In this document: one piece after another, positions 16,694-25,893 of the stretch | Layout of the letters: every line of letters begins with the position of its first letter | Position numbering within the stretch: the first letter of the stretch is position 1 | Source: Enterobacter chuandaensis | GTDB lineage: Bacteria > Pseudomonadota > Gammaproteobacteria > Enterobacterales > Enterobacteriaceae | Direction: 5' to 3' | Assembly: GCF_003594915.1 (NCBI RefSeq) | Contig: NZ_QZCS01000004.1 | Coordinates: 310,001-374,000 of the forward strand | DNA: 64,000 nt | Notes under the pieces: generated by a model | What the model saw: only the letters and a program-made list of their open reading frames with translations | The model's database searches: none | What the model was told of the DNA's origin: nothing | Position numbers and translations under genes: made by a program

Positions 16694-17440
16694 TTCGCAA
16701 TCCCTTTTTATTTATAAAAGTCTATACTATTGCGCCATGCGAGAGTTTGTCAAGAATGAAACGATAATCATACAATAAAAGTGATGGATTTAGGTTAAGT
16801 TTCCTTCAAGCTAATCATTGTTATCAAAGTTTATCCTAATCATTATCTTTTAACTCACTACTGTAAACGAACCAATCAACCAAAAATATAACATCTCCAC
16901 AATTACACACACGCATAATAATTCCATCAATTGACTATTGGAATTGATATATTCTCTCGCATTTGCTTGGGGTAACTTTATCAAACACTCCTCGGGTGGC
17001 TACAGCAACTTGGATTGTGCTTCCATGCTATATGACTCATACACTCACCACCCCTAAGATCATTTGACCACTAAAATAATTTGGATATAACTCTTTTGTT
17101 CTTATATCAGCGTACAGGAAATGTGCCTTTAAACCATCATGTAGTCAGTAACTTAGGTGCTCACGCCGAAATCCCCTTTCCTCTTGCCAGGTTAATTCTG
17201 GCAACGCATTCCCTTAATGCTTTAACTTGCTACGGGAAGAGTTCTGATTCATCAATGTGGGCCAGAAGCACGTTGAGGGAGCGCTCAATATCGATTTTAG
17301 TCAACCGTAACAGATTACCTTAACCCAACGTGGCGAGAACTTGCTGAGACCGATTGCTCTTGTGACGCGTAGTTTCATGAGATGCCTCTTAACCGCCAGT
17401 GGTGGCGATTTGTAACCACGCTTGTAACATAATGTTTAGG
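16694..17440. other. Gap between defence units; degraded sequence
   Basis: 747 bases. The right half (about 17150-17320) reads on the minus strand as a broken helical protein piece (KIDIERSLNVLLAHIDESEL) interrupted by stops, so it appears to be a dead gene, not identified. The left part is AT-rich and should contain the promoter of the TIR/membrane pair. Confidence 0.4.
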
Positions 17441-20400
17441 TTAATTATCTTCACGGTTTTTTTGATCACTTATTACTCGCTCCGCTTCCCGGTCGTAGCC
17501 ATCTGCTAAAACTCTTAAGGTAACGGCGAATCGTTGATAACCTGCATCTTCTACTGCCTCTGCTTTTGTCCGGAACGTATCCGCCAGTTTTCTCTCAGCT
17601 TGCCCGGTTGGATCGACCCAGTGTGCACCGCGAGAATTGTAGGTCCCTCGTCTATAGCCTTCACGCATGCTTTCAGCATCTCGGTCATTTAATGCAGAAG
17701 CGATCGCTCGGTTTATCCATAAGCCATCAGGATCGGAGGGTGCATTAATTAGAACTTCGCCGATTTTGCTTAGTGCAATCTCCAAATGATCTGATTCTGT
17801 TGCATATTCCTTAACCTTCTCAAGCCATTTAGTAAAGTTATCTGCGCTAAATGAACCATTTTGTTGGCTGCCCGGTGGAGTCTCCCATTTATCCAAGAGT
17901 CGCCATGCATTTCTTGCAATGGCTTTCGATTGCTCAGTGGGTTCACTGGCTGAAGCATCCTCTTTTTCGGAACGGAAAATAAGTCGAATTATCTCGCAGA
18001 AAAACTCGGGATCAGTAGCCATCCTGTTTTCCAGTAACTGGGGCACAGTACCTCTATGACCATCCAGCAGAGGAATATATGCCCACTCAACGCTAAATAG
18101 ATCATCCTGATCTACATCAGATTTAGTCTGAAGATATTTGATTAAAGTCGTTATGTGGTATGTGTCCATATTGGAGCTTGATTCATCAGTTGAAAGGGCC
18201 GCCAGCAACGCACGAACACACTGATTTGCATCGATGGGCTGCTTGTTCTGTTGCATTCTGTACAGACAGTGGATTGCCGCATGGGGTCTGCCATGTTCAA
18301 TCAGTTTATCAATGGCACCAGCCAGCTCCCCTTCAGACTGATAAGCATTAGCATCGGTACGGGTCCAGTATTCGCTTTCGAAAGCTTGAAGGTATTGAGA
18401 AGCTCGTCCCCATGTCTCTCCGGAAAAAGGTAAATAGGCAAGGAACTGGCCTAGCTGTTTAGGAGTCCAGCCAGATTTGCTTAGATTGTCGCACCACTCC
18501 CAGCCTTTGAGCCAAAAACGCTTCCAGATAAAGGCACTTACCAATGCCTTGTGCTTATTTTCTGTTGTATCCAAGAAATGAGGTAACAGGATGGTTTCGA
18601 ACACATCATTGCTGAACGTTCCAAGTACACTGCCGACCTTGTCGGGTGCAGAAACGTTGTCAGCAAATCGCATAACACCCTCAGCCCCATTAAGCCGAAA
18701 AATTTCCGAAATTGCGGATTCGCGCCTCGCTTCGATTTTCTTTTGCTGTTCTTCCCAGTCACCATTTTCATCGTAGAGATCAAAATCCTGGTTTGAGAAA
18801 AGATGCTGGTATAAGTTAAATGGATTGGTAGGAGCCAATTGCTCGGCAACATTTTCGATGCTGTTGATCAAATTATCAGGCAAAGCCCACTTGGCATCAG
18901 AGTATCGCCTGTGTTTATTTGATAACTGATTGAGATGCTCCCATATCAAAACACGTTTTTCTTCATGCAAGTCGATAATAGGTTTAGAGGAGAGAACCTC
19001 AAGAAGTTGCTCGGAAGCAGGGGCTGGCAGATGATCAAAATGGTCAATTAATTCGATCAGGCGACCTATATCTTCTCCGGCGCTCGCTACGGCAAGCTCG
19101 GCATAAAACAATGTCTGCTGCCAGTACTCCTGATTCGTTACTTCGTTTTCCCAGTCATCGGGAATGGTTCGACGCCAAGAAGGTTTGTGTGTCCCAAAAG
19201 AGGTTTGTTGTTGGCCAGGTAAAAGCCGAACAAGCAAATTCCAGGCAATATCAGGCCATTCTTTAATAATGACTTTTACAGCAACCTGTCGCTTTTCAAT
19301 TGATGCGAGTGTTCGCGGCAACCACGGCAATAATATAGTGGAAAGCGAATTGGATGGCCGGTTAGACCACTTCCCTCCCGGGTCGTGACTGGAGAGTTCA
19401 GCAAGCACAGCACAGACCCTGACCAAATGTTGTTCATCCCAGGCTAACCCTTCCAGGGCCCATAGCAGCCCAGTTAGATAATTTCCACCAGTAATGCCAT
19501 TTCCCTCTTGAGAGAATAGCTCATCGAATGCACAGGGTGTCTGGTGCATTGCCTTCTCAACTGCATCAAGAAATTTTGCGGGAGCAGCTTCAGCGAGCGT
19601 GGGTAATAAGCCGTTCAGGCTACCCCATAAAACCCAGTCCGCTTCATTTAAAATTTCACGAATTGCCACATTACTGCAAGCTTCAGCCTTTCCCTGAGAA
19701 CAGTTAATGCAAGCCTCTGGTTGGCTCCCCAGGATAGCCATACCCTCAGCTATACCTTGTCGCAACATAGGTGAAAAATGAAGTACCTTTCCATAAATGT
19801 TCGCAGCGTAACGCTCTTCAGCGGGTAATTCAAAAACAGGGTCTGGCTCTTTAAGTACTGATATTGTGAGAGACTTGAACAAATCGAGATTCTGGTCAAG
19901 TATACGGGACCCCAGAATACTCCACAGTTCAATTCGATTAGCTACTTTCCAGACGCCATTTCTGACAGACAAAGGACTGTCTGGTGCATGTAATATTTCT
20001 CGCGCCTTCCTTAACCATTCGTCATAACTAATACCAAGTAATTGGGTCAGCACTTCCAGATCATATTCATTTTTTTCATTCCACCTCCCGACCAATACTG
20101 CGATGGCTAAACAGGAAGCATCAGGATGGTGGGCCCAGTCGGTTTTTACTGCCTGCGGTACCGTCCTTAATTCTTCAGGAATCGTAGCAACGACTCTTTG
20201 TTTGAAGACATCTAAAAGATCGTCTGGGATCTTGCTGGGTGTGATAGTTCCAGCATCCTGATTCCACGTTTGCACAATATCGACTATCCGCGACCAGACC
20301 CATTGAGGATATTGCTGATGAAATTGCGCGATGTGGGAATGCAGCAGAGACAGAACAACACCGAATTCATTACCCAGATCGTAGCCGAGCAAGTGGAAAT

Positions 20401-20983
20401 GGTTCAAAAATTCATACAGTTCATCATCTGTTAGATCGGTACCGTCATTTGCTACCTTCAGGTGATACTGGAAGACCTCCAGTTTCTCATTGCTTCTGGC
20501 TGGGCTAAACTTAGCTTGCCGCACGTTCCTTAGAAATTCATCCACATTTTTGGTATGCCTAGCTTGACTAAGCAGCCATTTCACATTGTGGGTATCGGTC
20601 GAACTTAGAGGACCGGTGATCAGCGCAATGACATCATTCTTCCTGTTGAATACCTCAGGATTATTGAAATCATTCCAGGCGGCCTGTATCACCTCCCCAA
20701 ATATCGCGCTACCTTGTGTAATTGAAATAGAATGCTTGATTTGCCCAAGAAGTTTCTGCTTTTCTTTACTGGTAGGATTCTCAACAACGACAATGAGATC
20801 GTCGGTATCAAAACCTTCAATTTTTCCCTGAAGTTTGATTTCTACAATAGGCCAGCAAGGAAGACATGGGGCATTGCCGCAAGTGAGCATCAGTGCAACA
20901 AACGACGCCTGAACATGTGCCTCAAAATGAACACCGCCACCGCCTGTAGAAAAAGGATTGCTCAGATTTTTTGTATTTGCCAT
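17441..20983 (-). CDS. Large protein: nuclease-like N-terminus plus helical-repeat body
   Basis: 1180 residues from the ATG at 20983 (GGAAG 9 bases upstream). The N-terminus has NPFSTGGGGVHFEAHVQASF, then a PD-(D/E)XK-like core: TDDLIVVV (Asp61/62) and GQIKHS (Gln81, Lys83), as in DUF4297/Cap4-type DNA endonucleases. The remaining ~1000 residues are helical, rich in Trp and Leu (WVLWGSLNGLLPTLAEAAP, ILLPWLPRTL), like the sensor arrays of large single-gene defence proteins. I find no Walker A or B motif, so it seems to lack the STAND ATPase of Avs proteins. Likely abortive or direct DNA-cleaving defence effector; I cannot assign it to a named system. Confidence 0.75.
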   Translation of the reverse strand: MANTKNLSNPFSTGGGGVHFEAHVQASFVALMLTCGNAPCLPCWPIVEIKLQGKIEGFDTDDLIVVVENPTSKEKQKLLGQIKHSISITQGSAIFGEVIQAAWNDFNNPEVFNRKNDVIALITGPLSSTDTHNVKWLLSQARHTKNVDEFLRNVRQAKFSPARSNEKLEVFQYHLKVANDGTDLTDDELYEFLNHFHLLGYDLGNEFGVVLSLLHSHIAQFHQQYPQWVWSRIVDIVQTWNQDAGTITPSKIPDDLLDVFKQRVVATIPEELRTVPQAVKTDWAHHPDASCLAIAVLVGRWNEKNEYDLEVLTQLLGISYDEWLRKAREILHAPDSPLSVRNGVWKVANRIELWSILGSRILDQNLDLFKSLTISVLKEPDPVFELPAEERYAANIYGKVLHFSPMLRQGIAEGMAILGSQPEACINCSQGKAEACSNVAIREILNEADWVLWGSLNGLLPTLAEAAPAKFLDAVEKAMHQTPCAFDELFSQEGNGITGGNYLTGLLWALEGLAWDEQHLVRVCAVLAELSSHDPGGKWSNRPSNSLSTILLPWLPRTLASIEKRQVAVKVIIKEWPDIAWNLLVRLLPGQQQTSFGTHKPSWRRTIPDDWENEVTNQEYWQQTLFYAELAVASAGEDIGRLIELIDHFDHLPAPASEQLLEVLSSKPIIDLHEEKRVLIWEHLNQLSNKHRRYSDAKWALPDNLINSIENVAEQLAPTNPFNLYQHLFSNQDFDLYDENGDWEEQQKKIEARRESAISEIFRLNGAEGVMRFADNVSAPDKVGSVLGTFSNDVFETILLPHFLDTTENKHKALVSAFIWKRFWLKGWEWCDNLSKSGWTPKQLGQFLAYLPFSGETWGRASQYLQAFESEYWTRTDANAYQSEGELAGAIDKLIEHGRPHAAIHCLYRMQQNKQPIDANQCVRALLAALSTDESSSNMDTYHITTLIKYLQTKSDVDQDDLFSVEWAYIPLLDGHRGTVPQLLENRMATDPEFFCEIIRLIFRSEKEDASASEPTEQSKAIARNAWRLLDKWETPPGSQQNGSFSADNFTKWLEKVKEYATESDHLEIALSKIGEVLINAPSDPDGLWINRAIASALNDRDAESMREGYRRGTYNSRGAHWVDPTGQAERKLADTFRTKAEAVEDAGYQRFAVTLRVLADGYDREAERVISDQKNREDN

Positions 20984-21149
20984 AAACAACCACTTCCGTA
21001 TTTTTGATTCAGAATAAATCAGAAATTGGCTAACTCAAACTTTATTCCGCTCGTAACGTAAATTGCGATTGTTTATGTATACATTCTTATGGGGTCAGTC
21101 CACTGTCCAATAAATGTCCGCTGATCGCTCATAGCAGACCATTTCATCC

Positions 21150-21467
21150 CTATGCTCCACCATCAGCTTTCATACGCTCATATTTAGCTTTAAGAAGTTC
21201 AGCTGGTGTTGGCCCTCTCGATGCCACTGGAGTTGCCAACGCCCGACGAATAGGCGGAATCGGCTTCCCGGCTAGCACCCGCTTTTCCCACCTATCCAGA
21301 ATATCACCGGCCTCACGCTCAAGCTCTTTGTGACTGAGTTGGCCATCAGTTCCGCGACGCCGCAGCTCGAGGCAAATGTGGTAATAAACCGGCTTCGGCC
21401 AGGGGTACTGCTCACTGCTCGGGTACCCGCCAGCAGTTGGCCACAGCGCGGGCAATTCAGTCTGCAC
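21150..21467 (-). CDS. Phage hypothetical protein, probably 5' truncated
   Basis: 105 residues, basic and helical (ICLELRRRGTDGQLSHKELE, AELLKAKYERMKAD). Looks like a lambdoid early-region protein but I cannot name it. Its 5' part overlaps, on the opposite strand, the beginning of the exonuclease fragment at 21437, so a deletion junction probably lies near 21430 and one or both genes are incomplete. Confidence 0.45.
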   Translation of the reverse strand: MQTELPALWPTAGGYPSSEQYPWPKPVYYHICLELRRRGTDGQLSHKELEREAGDILDRWEKRVLAGKPIPPIRRALATPVASRGPTPAELLKAKYERMKADGGA

Positions 21468-21973
21468 TTATGGGGCACCCGACCGCCGGCATGCTGCTGA
21501 CACATCCAAGCCGCGCCGTTGAAGTGAGCTACTTCGGTTTTGACGACGAAACCGGATTAGAAGTGCGTGTACGCCCCGATCTCGAGATTGAACTGGACGG
21601 CGTGCGCATCGGTGCTGACCTGAAAACCATCAGCATGTGGAATGTGAAGCAGGAAAGCCTGCGCGCCAGGCTGCACCGGGAAATCATAGACCGTGACTAT
21701 CACCTCAGCGCGGCTATGTATTGCGAGACCGCGGCGCTGGACCAGTTCTTCTGGATTTTCGTCAACAAAGACGAGAACTACCACTGGATCGCCATCATTG
21801 AGGCGTCCACCGAACTACTGGAACTGGGCATGCTCGAGTACCGCAAAACGATGCGCGCCATCGCCACAGGTTTCGACACGGGCGACTGGCCAGCGCCGAT
21901 CACTACCGATTACACCGATGAACTGAACGACTTTGACCTGCGCCGCCTCGAAGCGCTGCGCACTCAGGCTTAA
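21437..21973 (+). pseudogene. RecE-like exonuclease, C-terminal catalytic part
   Basis: About 178 residues matching the C-terminal nuclease domain of Rac-type RecE (exonuclease VIII-like) proteins: FDDETGLEVRVRPDLEIELD and GADLKTISMWNV carry the catalytic Asp and D-L-K of the PD-(D/E)XK core, followed by a helix with AAMYCETAALDQFFWIFV and the ending TDELNDFDLRRLEALRTQ. The N-terminal part is missing and the only starts are an internal TTG or ATG. The nuclease core itself looks intact, so partial activity is conceivable. It is followed by recT after 9 bases. Confidence 0.75.
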
Positions 21974-21982
21974 GGGGGATTT

Positions 21983-23068
21983 ATGCATAACACTAACGTT
22001 ACCGTTGCTGACCAGAACACCGTTATTAACTCCAACGTGGCTCTGTTCGATTCCCAGTATCTGAACGCAATCAGCACATTTGCGCAGATCATGGCGCAAG
22101 GCACCGCGACTGTTCCTAAACACCTGCAGGGCAACCAGGCCGACTGCATGGCAGTTGCGATGCAAGCGGCACAGTGGCAGATGAATCCCTTTGCCGTGGC
22201 GCAGAAGACGCACCTGATTAACGGTGTGCTCGGGTATGAAGCGCAGCTGGTTAATGCCGTGATTTCGCGCAGCGGCGTGCTGGCCAGCCGCTTTGAATAT
22301 GAATGGTATGGGCCATGGGAAAAGGTCGTTGGAAAATTCAATATCCGAAAAGACGACAAAGGCGAGTACCGCATCCCGGGCTGGACCCTGGCTGACGAAG
22401 CCGGGATCGGCATCGTTATCCGCGCAACGATTAAAGGTGAAGATCAGCCTAGAGAACTCGATTTGCTGTTGGCTCAGGCCCGTACCCGAAATTCTACTCT
22501 CTGGGCTGACGACCCACGCCAGCAACTGGCGTACCTGGCCGTCAAACGCTGGGCGAGACTGTTCTGTCCGGATGTGATTCTGGGTGTATATACCCCGGAT
22601 GAACTCGATGATCGCCGTGAAGAACGAGAGGTAAATCCGGCACCGGCGCAGCACGTAAGCCTTGCAGACATTTCAGGTGACAACGTCACTACAACGCAAA
22701 CGGCTCAGGAATCAGCTCAAAACATCGATGCACTTGCTGATGATTTCCGTGACCGCATCGAGGCGGCTCAGGATGTGGATAGCGCTAAAGCTCTACGCGC
22801 TGATATTGAAACCGTGAAAGCAACTTTGGGTTCTGCTCTGTTCACTGAGCTGAAAAACAAGGCCGTGAAGCGTTATTACCTGGTGGACGCACGCAACAAG
22901 GTTGAGGCCGCAATTAACTCCCTGCCCCAGCCTGACGAGCCGAATGCCGCCGAACGGTTCGCGGAGGCCGAGCGCGTACTGGCATCTTCAAAGCGTCACC
23001 TGGGCGACGAACTGCATGGTCAGTTCAGCATCACCCTGGCGGATATGAAACCTGAATACGTGGACTAA
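21983..23068 (+). CDS. recT: RecT-family single-strand annealing protein
   Basis: 361 residues. Rac-type RecT anneals complementary single strands and works with the 5'-3' exonuclease encoded upstream. Signature segments: STFAQIMAQGTATVPKHLQG, ADCMAVAMQAAQWQMNPFAV, QKTHLINGVLGYEAQLVNA and VKRWARLFCPDVILGVYTPD. An AGGGGGA-like site precedes the ATG. Longer than Rac RecT (269 residues) because of a C-terminal extension with a helical AAQDVDSAKALRAD segment. Intact, although its exonuclease partner is truncated. Confidence 0.9.
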   Translation: MHNTNVTVADQNTVINSNVALFDSQYLNAISTFAQIMAQGTATVPKHLQGNQADCMAVAMQAAQWQMNPFAVAQKTHLINGVLGYEAQLVNAVISRSGVLASRFEYEWYGPWEKVVGKFNIRKDDKGEYRIPGWTLADEAGIGIVIRATIKGEDQPRELDLLLAQARTRNSTLWADDPRQQLAYLAVKRWARLFCPDVILGVYTPDELDDRREEREVNPAPAQHVSLADISGDNVTTTQTAQESAQNIDALADDFRDRIEAAQDVDSAKALRADIETVKATLGSALFTELKNKAVKRYYLVDARNKVEAAINSLPQPDEPNAAERFAEAERVLASSKRHLGDELHGQFSITLADMKPEYVD

Positions 23069-23106
23069 CGAGACCGGGAGGGGAAACCCTCCCTCAAGGA
23101 GAAGAA

Positions 23107-23349
23107 ATGCGACTGATTAATCGAGGCAGTAAGCAATCCCCTTTGGCTCGCCAGGCATGTGAAATCGCACTCGCAGCCCACCAGCAAAGATACGGCGACT
23201 ATGGGCGCAGCAAGATGAAAGAGACCTATACGGTGAGAGTGGAAGGCGTGAAGGTCTGGGTTGAAGTGGTCAACTGCAAGGCAAGCTACGTGGCCACCGC
23301 AATGACCGGCATGCGCCGACTGCGTTCCCTGCCCGGTCAGGCAAACTGA
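23107..23349 (+). CDS. DUF4060-family phage protein
   Basis: 80 residues. Family pattern: start MRLINRGSKQSPLARQACEI, a YTVRVEGVKVWVEVVN strand pair and the ending ATAMTGMRRLRSLPG. Common in the left early operon of lambdoid prophages between recombination genes and xis; function unknown. AAGGAG precedes the ATG. Confidence 0.85.
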   Translation: MRLINRGSKQSPLARQACEIALAAHQQRYGDYGRSKMKETYTVRVEGVKVWVEVVNCKASYVATAMTGMRRLRSLPGQAN

Positions 23350-23413
23350 AACTGAAATATCAACGACTGAAGACCGGCATATCTATACTCATGCCGGTTA
23401 CCTGAGGTGAACC

Positions 23414-23626
23414 ATGTCGCAGGTAATTTTTAACGAAGAATGGGTTGTTGGCGCAAGGCTCACAGAAAAAACAGGCCTGACCGAACGACAGATTGAGAAG
23501 TATCGCCAGGGCTGCTGGGTGGAAGGAGTCCATTTTAAACGGGTATCTCCTTCAGGAGAAAAAACCTTGCGTGGCACAACCTGGTATAACTATCCGAGAA
23601 TTAATCAGTTAATAAGGGATGCGTAA
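23414..23626 (+). CDS. Excisionase (XisR-like)
   Basis: 70 residues. A winged-helix/MerR-like DNA-binding protein: [20 protein letters not shown] forms the helix-turn-helix, followed by [15 protein letters not shown] and the wing [13 protein letters not shown], the pattern of the Rac-type excisionase family. It bends att DNA and directs the integrase to excise. GAGGTGAACC precedes the ATG. The 3' end lies immediately before the int start (the stop is followed by ATG at 23628), so the two are cotranscribed. Confidence 0.85.
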   Translation: MSQVIFNEEWVVGARLTEKTGLTERQIEKYRQGCWVEGVHFKRVSPSGEKTLRGTTWYNYPRINQLIRDA

Positions 23627-23627
23627 G

Positions 23628-24866
23628 ATGGCAGCTTTGCCTACAGGTGTCGAAATCAGAAACAATAAGATTTGCATCTGGTTTATGTACCGGGGAAAGC
23701 GTTGCCGCGAAATTCTAAAAGGTTGGATTAACACCCCGGCGAACATCAAAAAAGCCGGGAATCTTCGGGCTGTGATCGTTAGCGAGATCAACCTTGAAGA
23801 GTTTGATTACCACCAGCGCTTTCCTTCATCTTCCAGAGCAAAAAAAACCGTAACCACTGTTTCAGTTCAAACCTTTTCAGAGCTATGTGAACTGTGGACG
23901 AACATTAAAGAAACAGAAATTAGCGCGAATACGATGCGTAAGACGCGCTCACAACTCGGTACGTTAATGCACATCATTAACAAAGACACGCCGGTTTCAA
24001 CTATACGCCACAGCGACATTCTGAAATACAGAAAGGAACTATTGAACGGTGAGACACTTTACCTGGCAAATCCCAGAAGCAACAAACAGGGACGCACTGT
24101 GCGTACCGTGAATAACTATATATCGCTACTGTGCTCCCTTCTTCGGTTTGCACACAAATCAGGCTTTATCAGTGGCAAGCCCTTCGAAGGGATCAAGAAA
24201 TTACACAAAGGGAAAGTAAAACCGGATCCTTTAACGAAGCAGGAATTTAGTTTGCTTGCGGAATCCGAGCGTGGCCAAAGCCTGAATATGTGGACGTTCG
24301 CAGTATATACTGGCGTCCGTCATGGAGAGCTCGCAGCACTTGCCTGGGAAGATATCGATTGGGAAAAAGGTACGGCTCATATACAGCGCAATCTTAATGC
24401 GTTGGGCATGTTCGGCCCACCAAAAACCGAAGCAGGTAACCGGATTATCACCCTATTAGAGCCGGCACTTGAAGCCTTGAAAGCACAGCGCAAGCTGACG
24501 GCGCTGCAGCCTAAAACCGAAATTGTCTTTAATCATCGCGAGTATGGCGCAGTGGAACATCAAAGTCTGCGATTCGTTTTCATACCCCGGATGCGCAAGG
24601 GAGAACAGAAAGCCTACTACTCTTTATCGAGCATAGGTGCGAGATTCAACGCAGCTGTAAAACGTGCTGGTATTCGTCGCCGGAATCCGTACCATACGCG
24701 GCATACTTTTGCCTGCTGGCTGTTATCTGCCGGCGCTAACCCGTCTTTCATAGCCAGCCAGATGGGGCATGAAAACGCGCAAATGGTTTATGAAGTCTAC
24801 GGTGCGTGGATTGAAGAAATGAATGGCGAACAGGTGCTGATGCTTAACGATAAGCTGGCACGCTGA
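23628..24866 (+). CDS. Tyrosine integrase (Rac-like, ttcA-specific)
   Basis: 412 residues from the ATG at 23628 (MAALPTGVEIRN). N-terminal arm-binding domain (DUF3596-type, IWFMYRGKRCREILKGW), core-binding domain, then the catalytic domain with Arg in YTGVRHGELAAL, Lys in PPKTEAGNRI, H-x-x-R in PYHTRHTFACWLL, His in QMGHENAQ and Tyr in MVYEVYGAW, so all catalytic residues are present. Forms a unit with xis. Ends 40 bases before the right att repeat and ttcA. It appears functional although most of the phage is gone. Confidence 0.93.
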   Translation: MAALPTGVEIRNNKICIWFMYRGKRCREILKGWINTPANIKKAGNLRAVIVSEINLEEFDYHQRFPSSSRAKKTVTTVSVQTFSELCELWTNIKETEISANTMRKTRSQLGTLMHIINKDTPVSTIRHSDILKYRKELLNGETLYLANPRSNKQGRTVRTVNNYISLLCSLLRFAHKSGFISGKPFEGIKKLHKGKVKPDPLTKQEFSLLAESERGQSLNMWTFAVYTGVRHGELAALAWEDIDWEKGTAHIQRNLNALGMFGPPKTEAGNRIITLLEPALEALKAQRKLTALQPKTEIVFNHREYGAVEHQSLRFVFIPRMRKGEQKAYYSLSSIGARFNAAVKRAGIRRRNPYHTRHTFACWLLSAGANPSFIASQMGHENAQMVYEVYGAWIEEMNGEQVLMLNDKLAR

Positions 24867-24905
24867 AAAATTTTTGCCCCTATTATGCCTCTATTGGCTC
24901 CGAAG

Positions 24906-24947
24906 GTAGTAATAAATGCAAGAAAATCAATCAAATACAAAGAAAGA
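24906..24947 (+). repeat. Right attachment repeat (attR-like)
   Basis: 42 bases identical to 4708-4749, spanning the ribosome-binding region and first codons of ttcA. The two copies lie 20,198 bases apart. Confidence 0.88.
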
Positions 24948-25851
24948 ACAATACAACCTGAACAAACTGCAAAAGCGCCTGCGCCGTAACGTGGGCGAGG
25001 CCATTGCAGACTTCAACATGATTGAAGAAGGCGACCGCATCATGGTTTGCCTGTCAGGGGGTAAAGACAGCTACACCATGCTGGAGATCCTGCGTAATCT
25101 TCAGCAAAGCGCACCGGTGAATTTTTCGCTGGTGGCGGTCAACCTTGACCAGAAACAGCCGGGCTTCCCGGAGCACATTCTGCCGGAATACCTGGAAGAG
25201 CTGGGCGTTGAGTACAAAATCGTCGAAGAAAACACCTACGGCATCGTGAAAGAGAAGATCCCGGAAGGGAAAACGACCTGCTCGCTTTGTTCCCGCCTGC
25301 GCCGTGGCATTCTGTATCGGACCGCAACTGAGCTGGGCGCGACCAAAATTGCGCTGGGCCATCACCGTGACGATATCCTGCAAACGCTGTTCCTGAACAT
25401 GTTCTACGGCGGCAAGATGAAAGGCATGCCGCCTAAACTGATGAGCGATGACGGCAAGCACATTGTGATCCGCCCTCTCGCCTACTGCCGCGAAAAAGAT
25501 ATTGAGCGTTTTTCTCAGGCTAAAGGCTTCCCGATCATTCCATGCAACCTGTGCGGCTCTCAGCCGAACCTGCAGCGTCAGGTTATTGGCGACATGCTGC
25601 GTGACTGGGATAAGCGTTATCCGGGTCGTATCGAAACCATGTTCAGCGCGATGCAAAACGTGGTCCCTTCACACCTCGCAGACGTTGAGCTGTTCGACTT
25701 CAAAGGCATCAATCATGATTCTGAAGTGGTCAATGGCGGCGATCTGGCGTTTGATCGGGAAGAGATTCCGATGCAGCCAGCGGGCTGGCAGCCGGAAGAG
25801 GATGACAATCAGTTTGAAGAGTTACGTCTGAACGTGCTTGAAGTGAAATAA
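24916..25851 (+). CDS. ttcA: tRNA 2-thiocytidine(32) synthetase
   Basis: 311 residues. ATP- and iron-sulfur-dependent enzyme that thiolates C32 of several tRNAs. PP-loop [10 protein letters not shown] near residue 47 activates the base as adenylate; cluster-binding cysteines in [12 protein letters not shown] and CNLCGSQPN are present, as is [14 protein letters not shown]. The first 11 codons lie in the att repeat, so integration rebuilt the 5' end without changing the protein; its promoter is now prophage-derived sequence downstream of int. Followed by a terminator shared with dbpA. Confidence 0.97.
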   Translation: MQENQSNTKKEQYNLNKLQKRLRRNVGEAIADFNMIEEGDRIMVCLSGGKDSYTMLEILRNLQQSAPVNFSLVAVNLDQKQPGFPEHILPEYLEELGVEYKIVEENTYGIVKEKIPEGKTTCSLCSRLRRGILYRTATELGATKIALGHHRDDILQTLFLNMFYGGKMKGMPPKLMSDDGKHIVIRPLAYCREKDIERFSQAKGFPIIPCNLCGSQPNLQRQVIGDMLRDWDKRYPGRIETMFSAMQNVVPSHLADVELFDFKGINHDSEVVNGGDLAFDREEIPMQPAGWQPEEDDNQFEELRLNVLEVK

Positions 25852-25857
25852 GCGGAC

Positions 25858-25890
25858 AGCGTCTCAGAAAGACCTTCTGAGACGCTTTAT
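25858..25890. terminator. Bidirectional terminator between ttcA and dbpA
   Basis: 12-bp perfect stem (agcgtctcagaa / ttctgagacgct) between the convergent stop codons. Confidence 0.88.
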
Positions 25891-25893
25891 GCC

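Noticed and set aside
17081..17323. 80-codon plus-strand ORF in the gap before the large nuclease-like gene
   Set aside because: Amino acid content looks random; the opposite strand shows a degraded helical piece instead.
17441..20983. Avs/STAND NTPase assignment for the large protein
   Set aside because: No Walker A or Walker B motif found on reading the sequence; only the nuclease-like N-terminus and helical body resemble such proteins.
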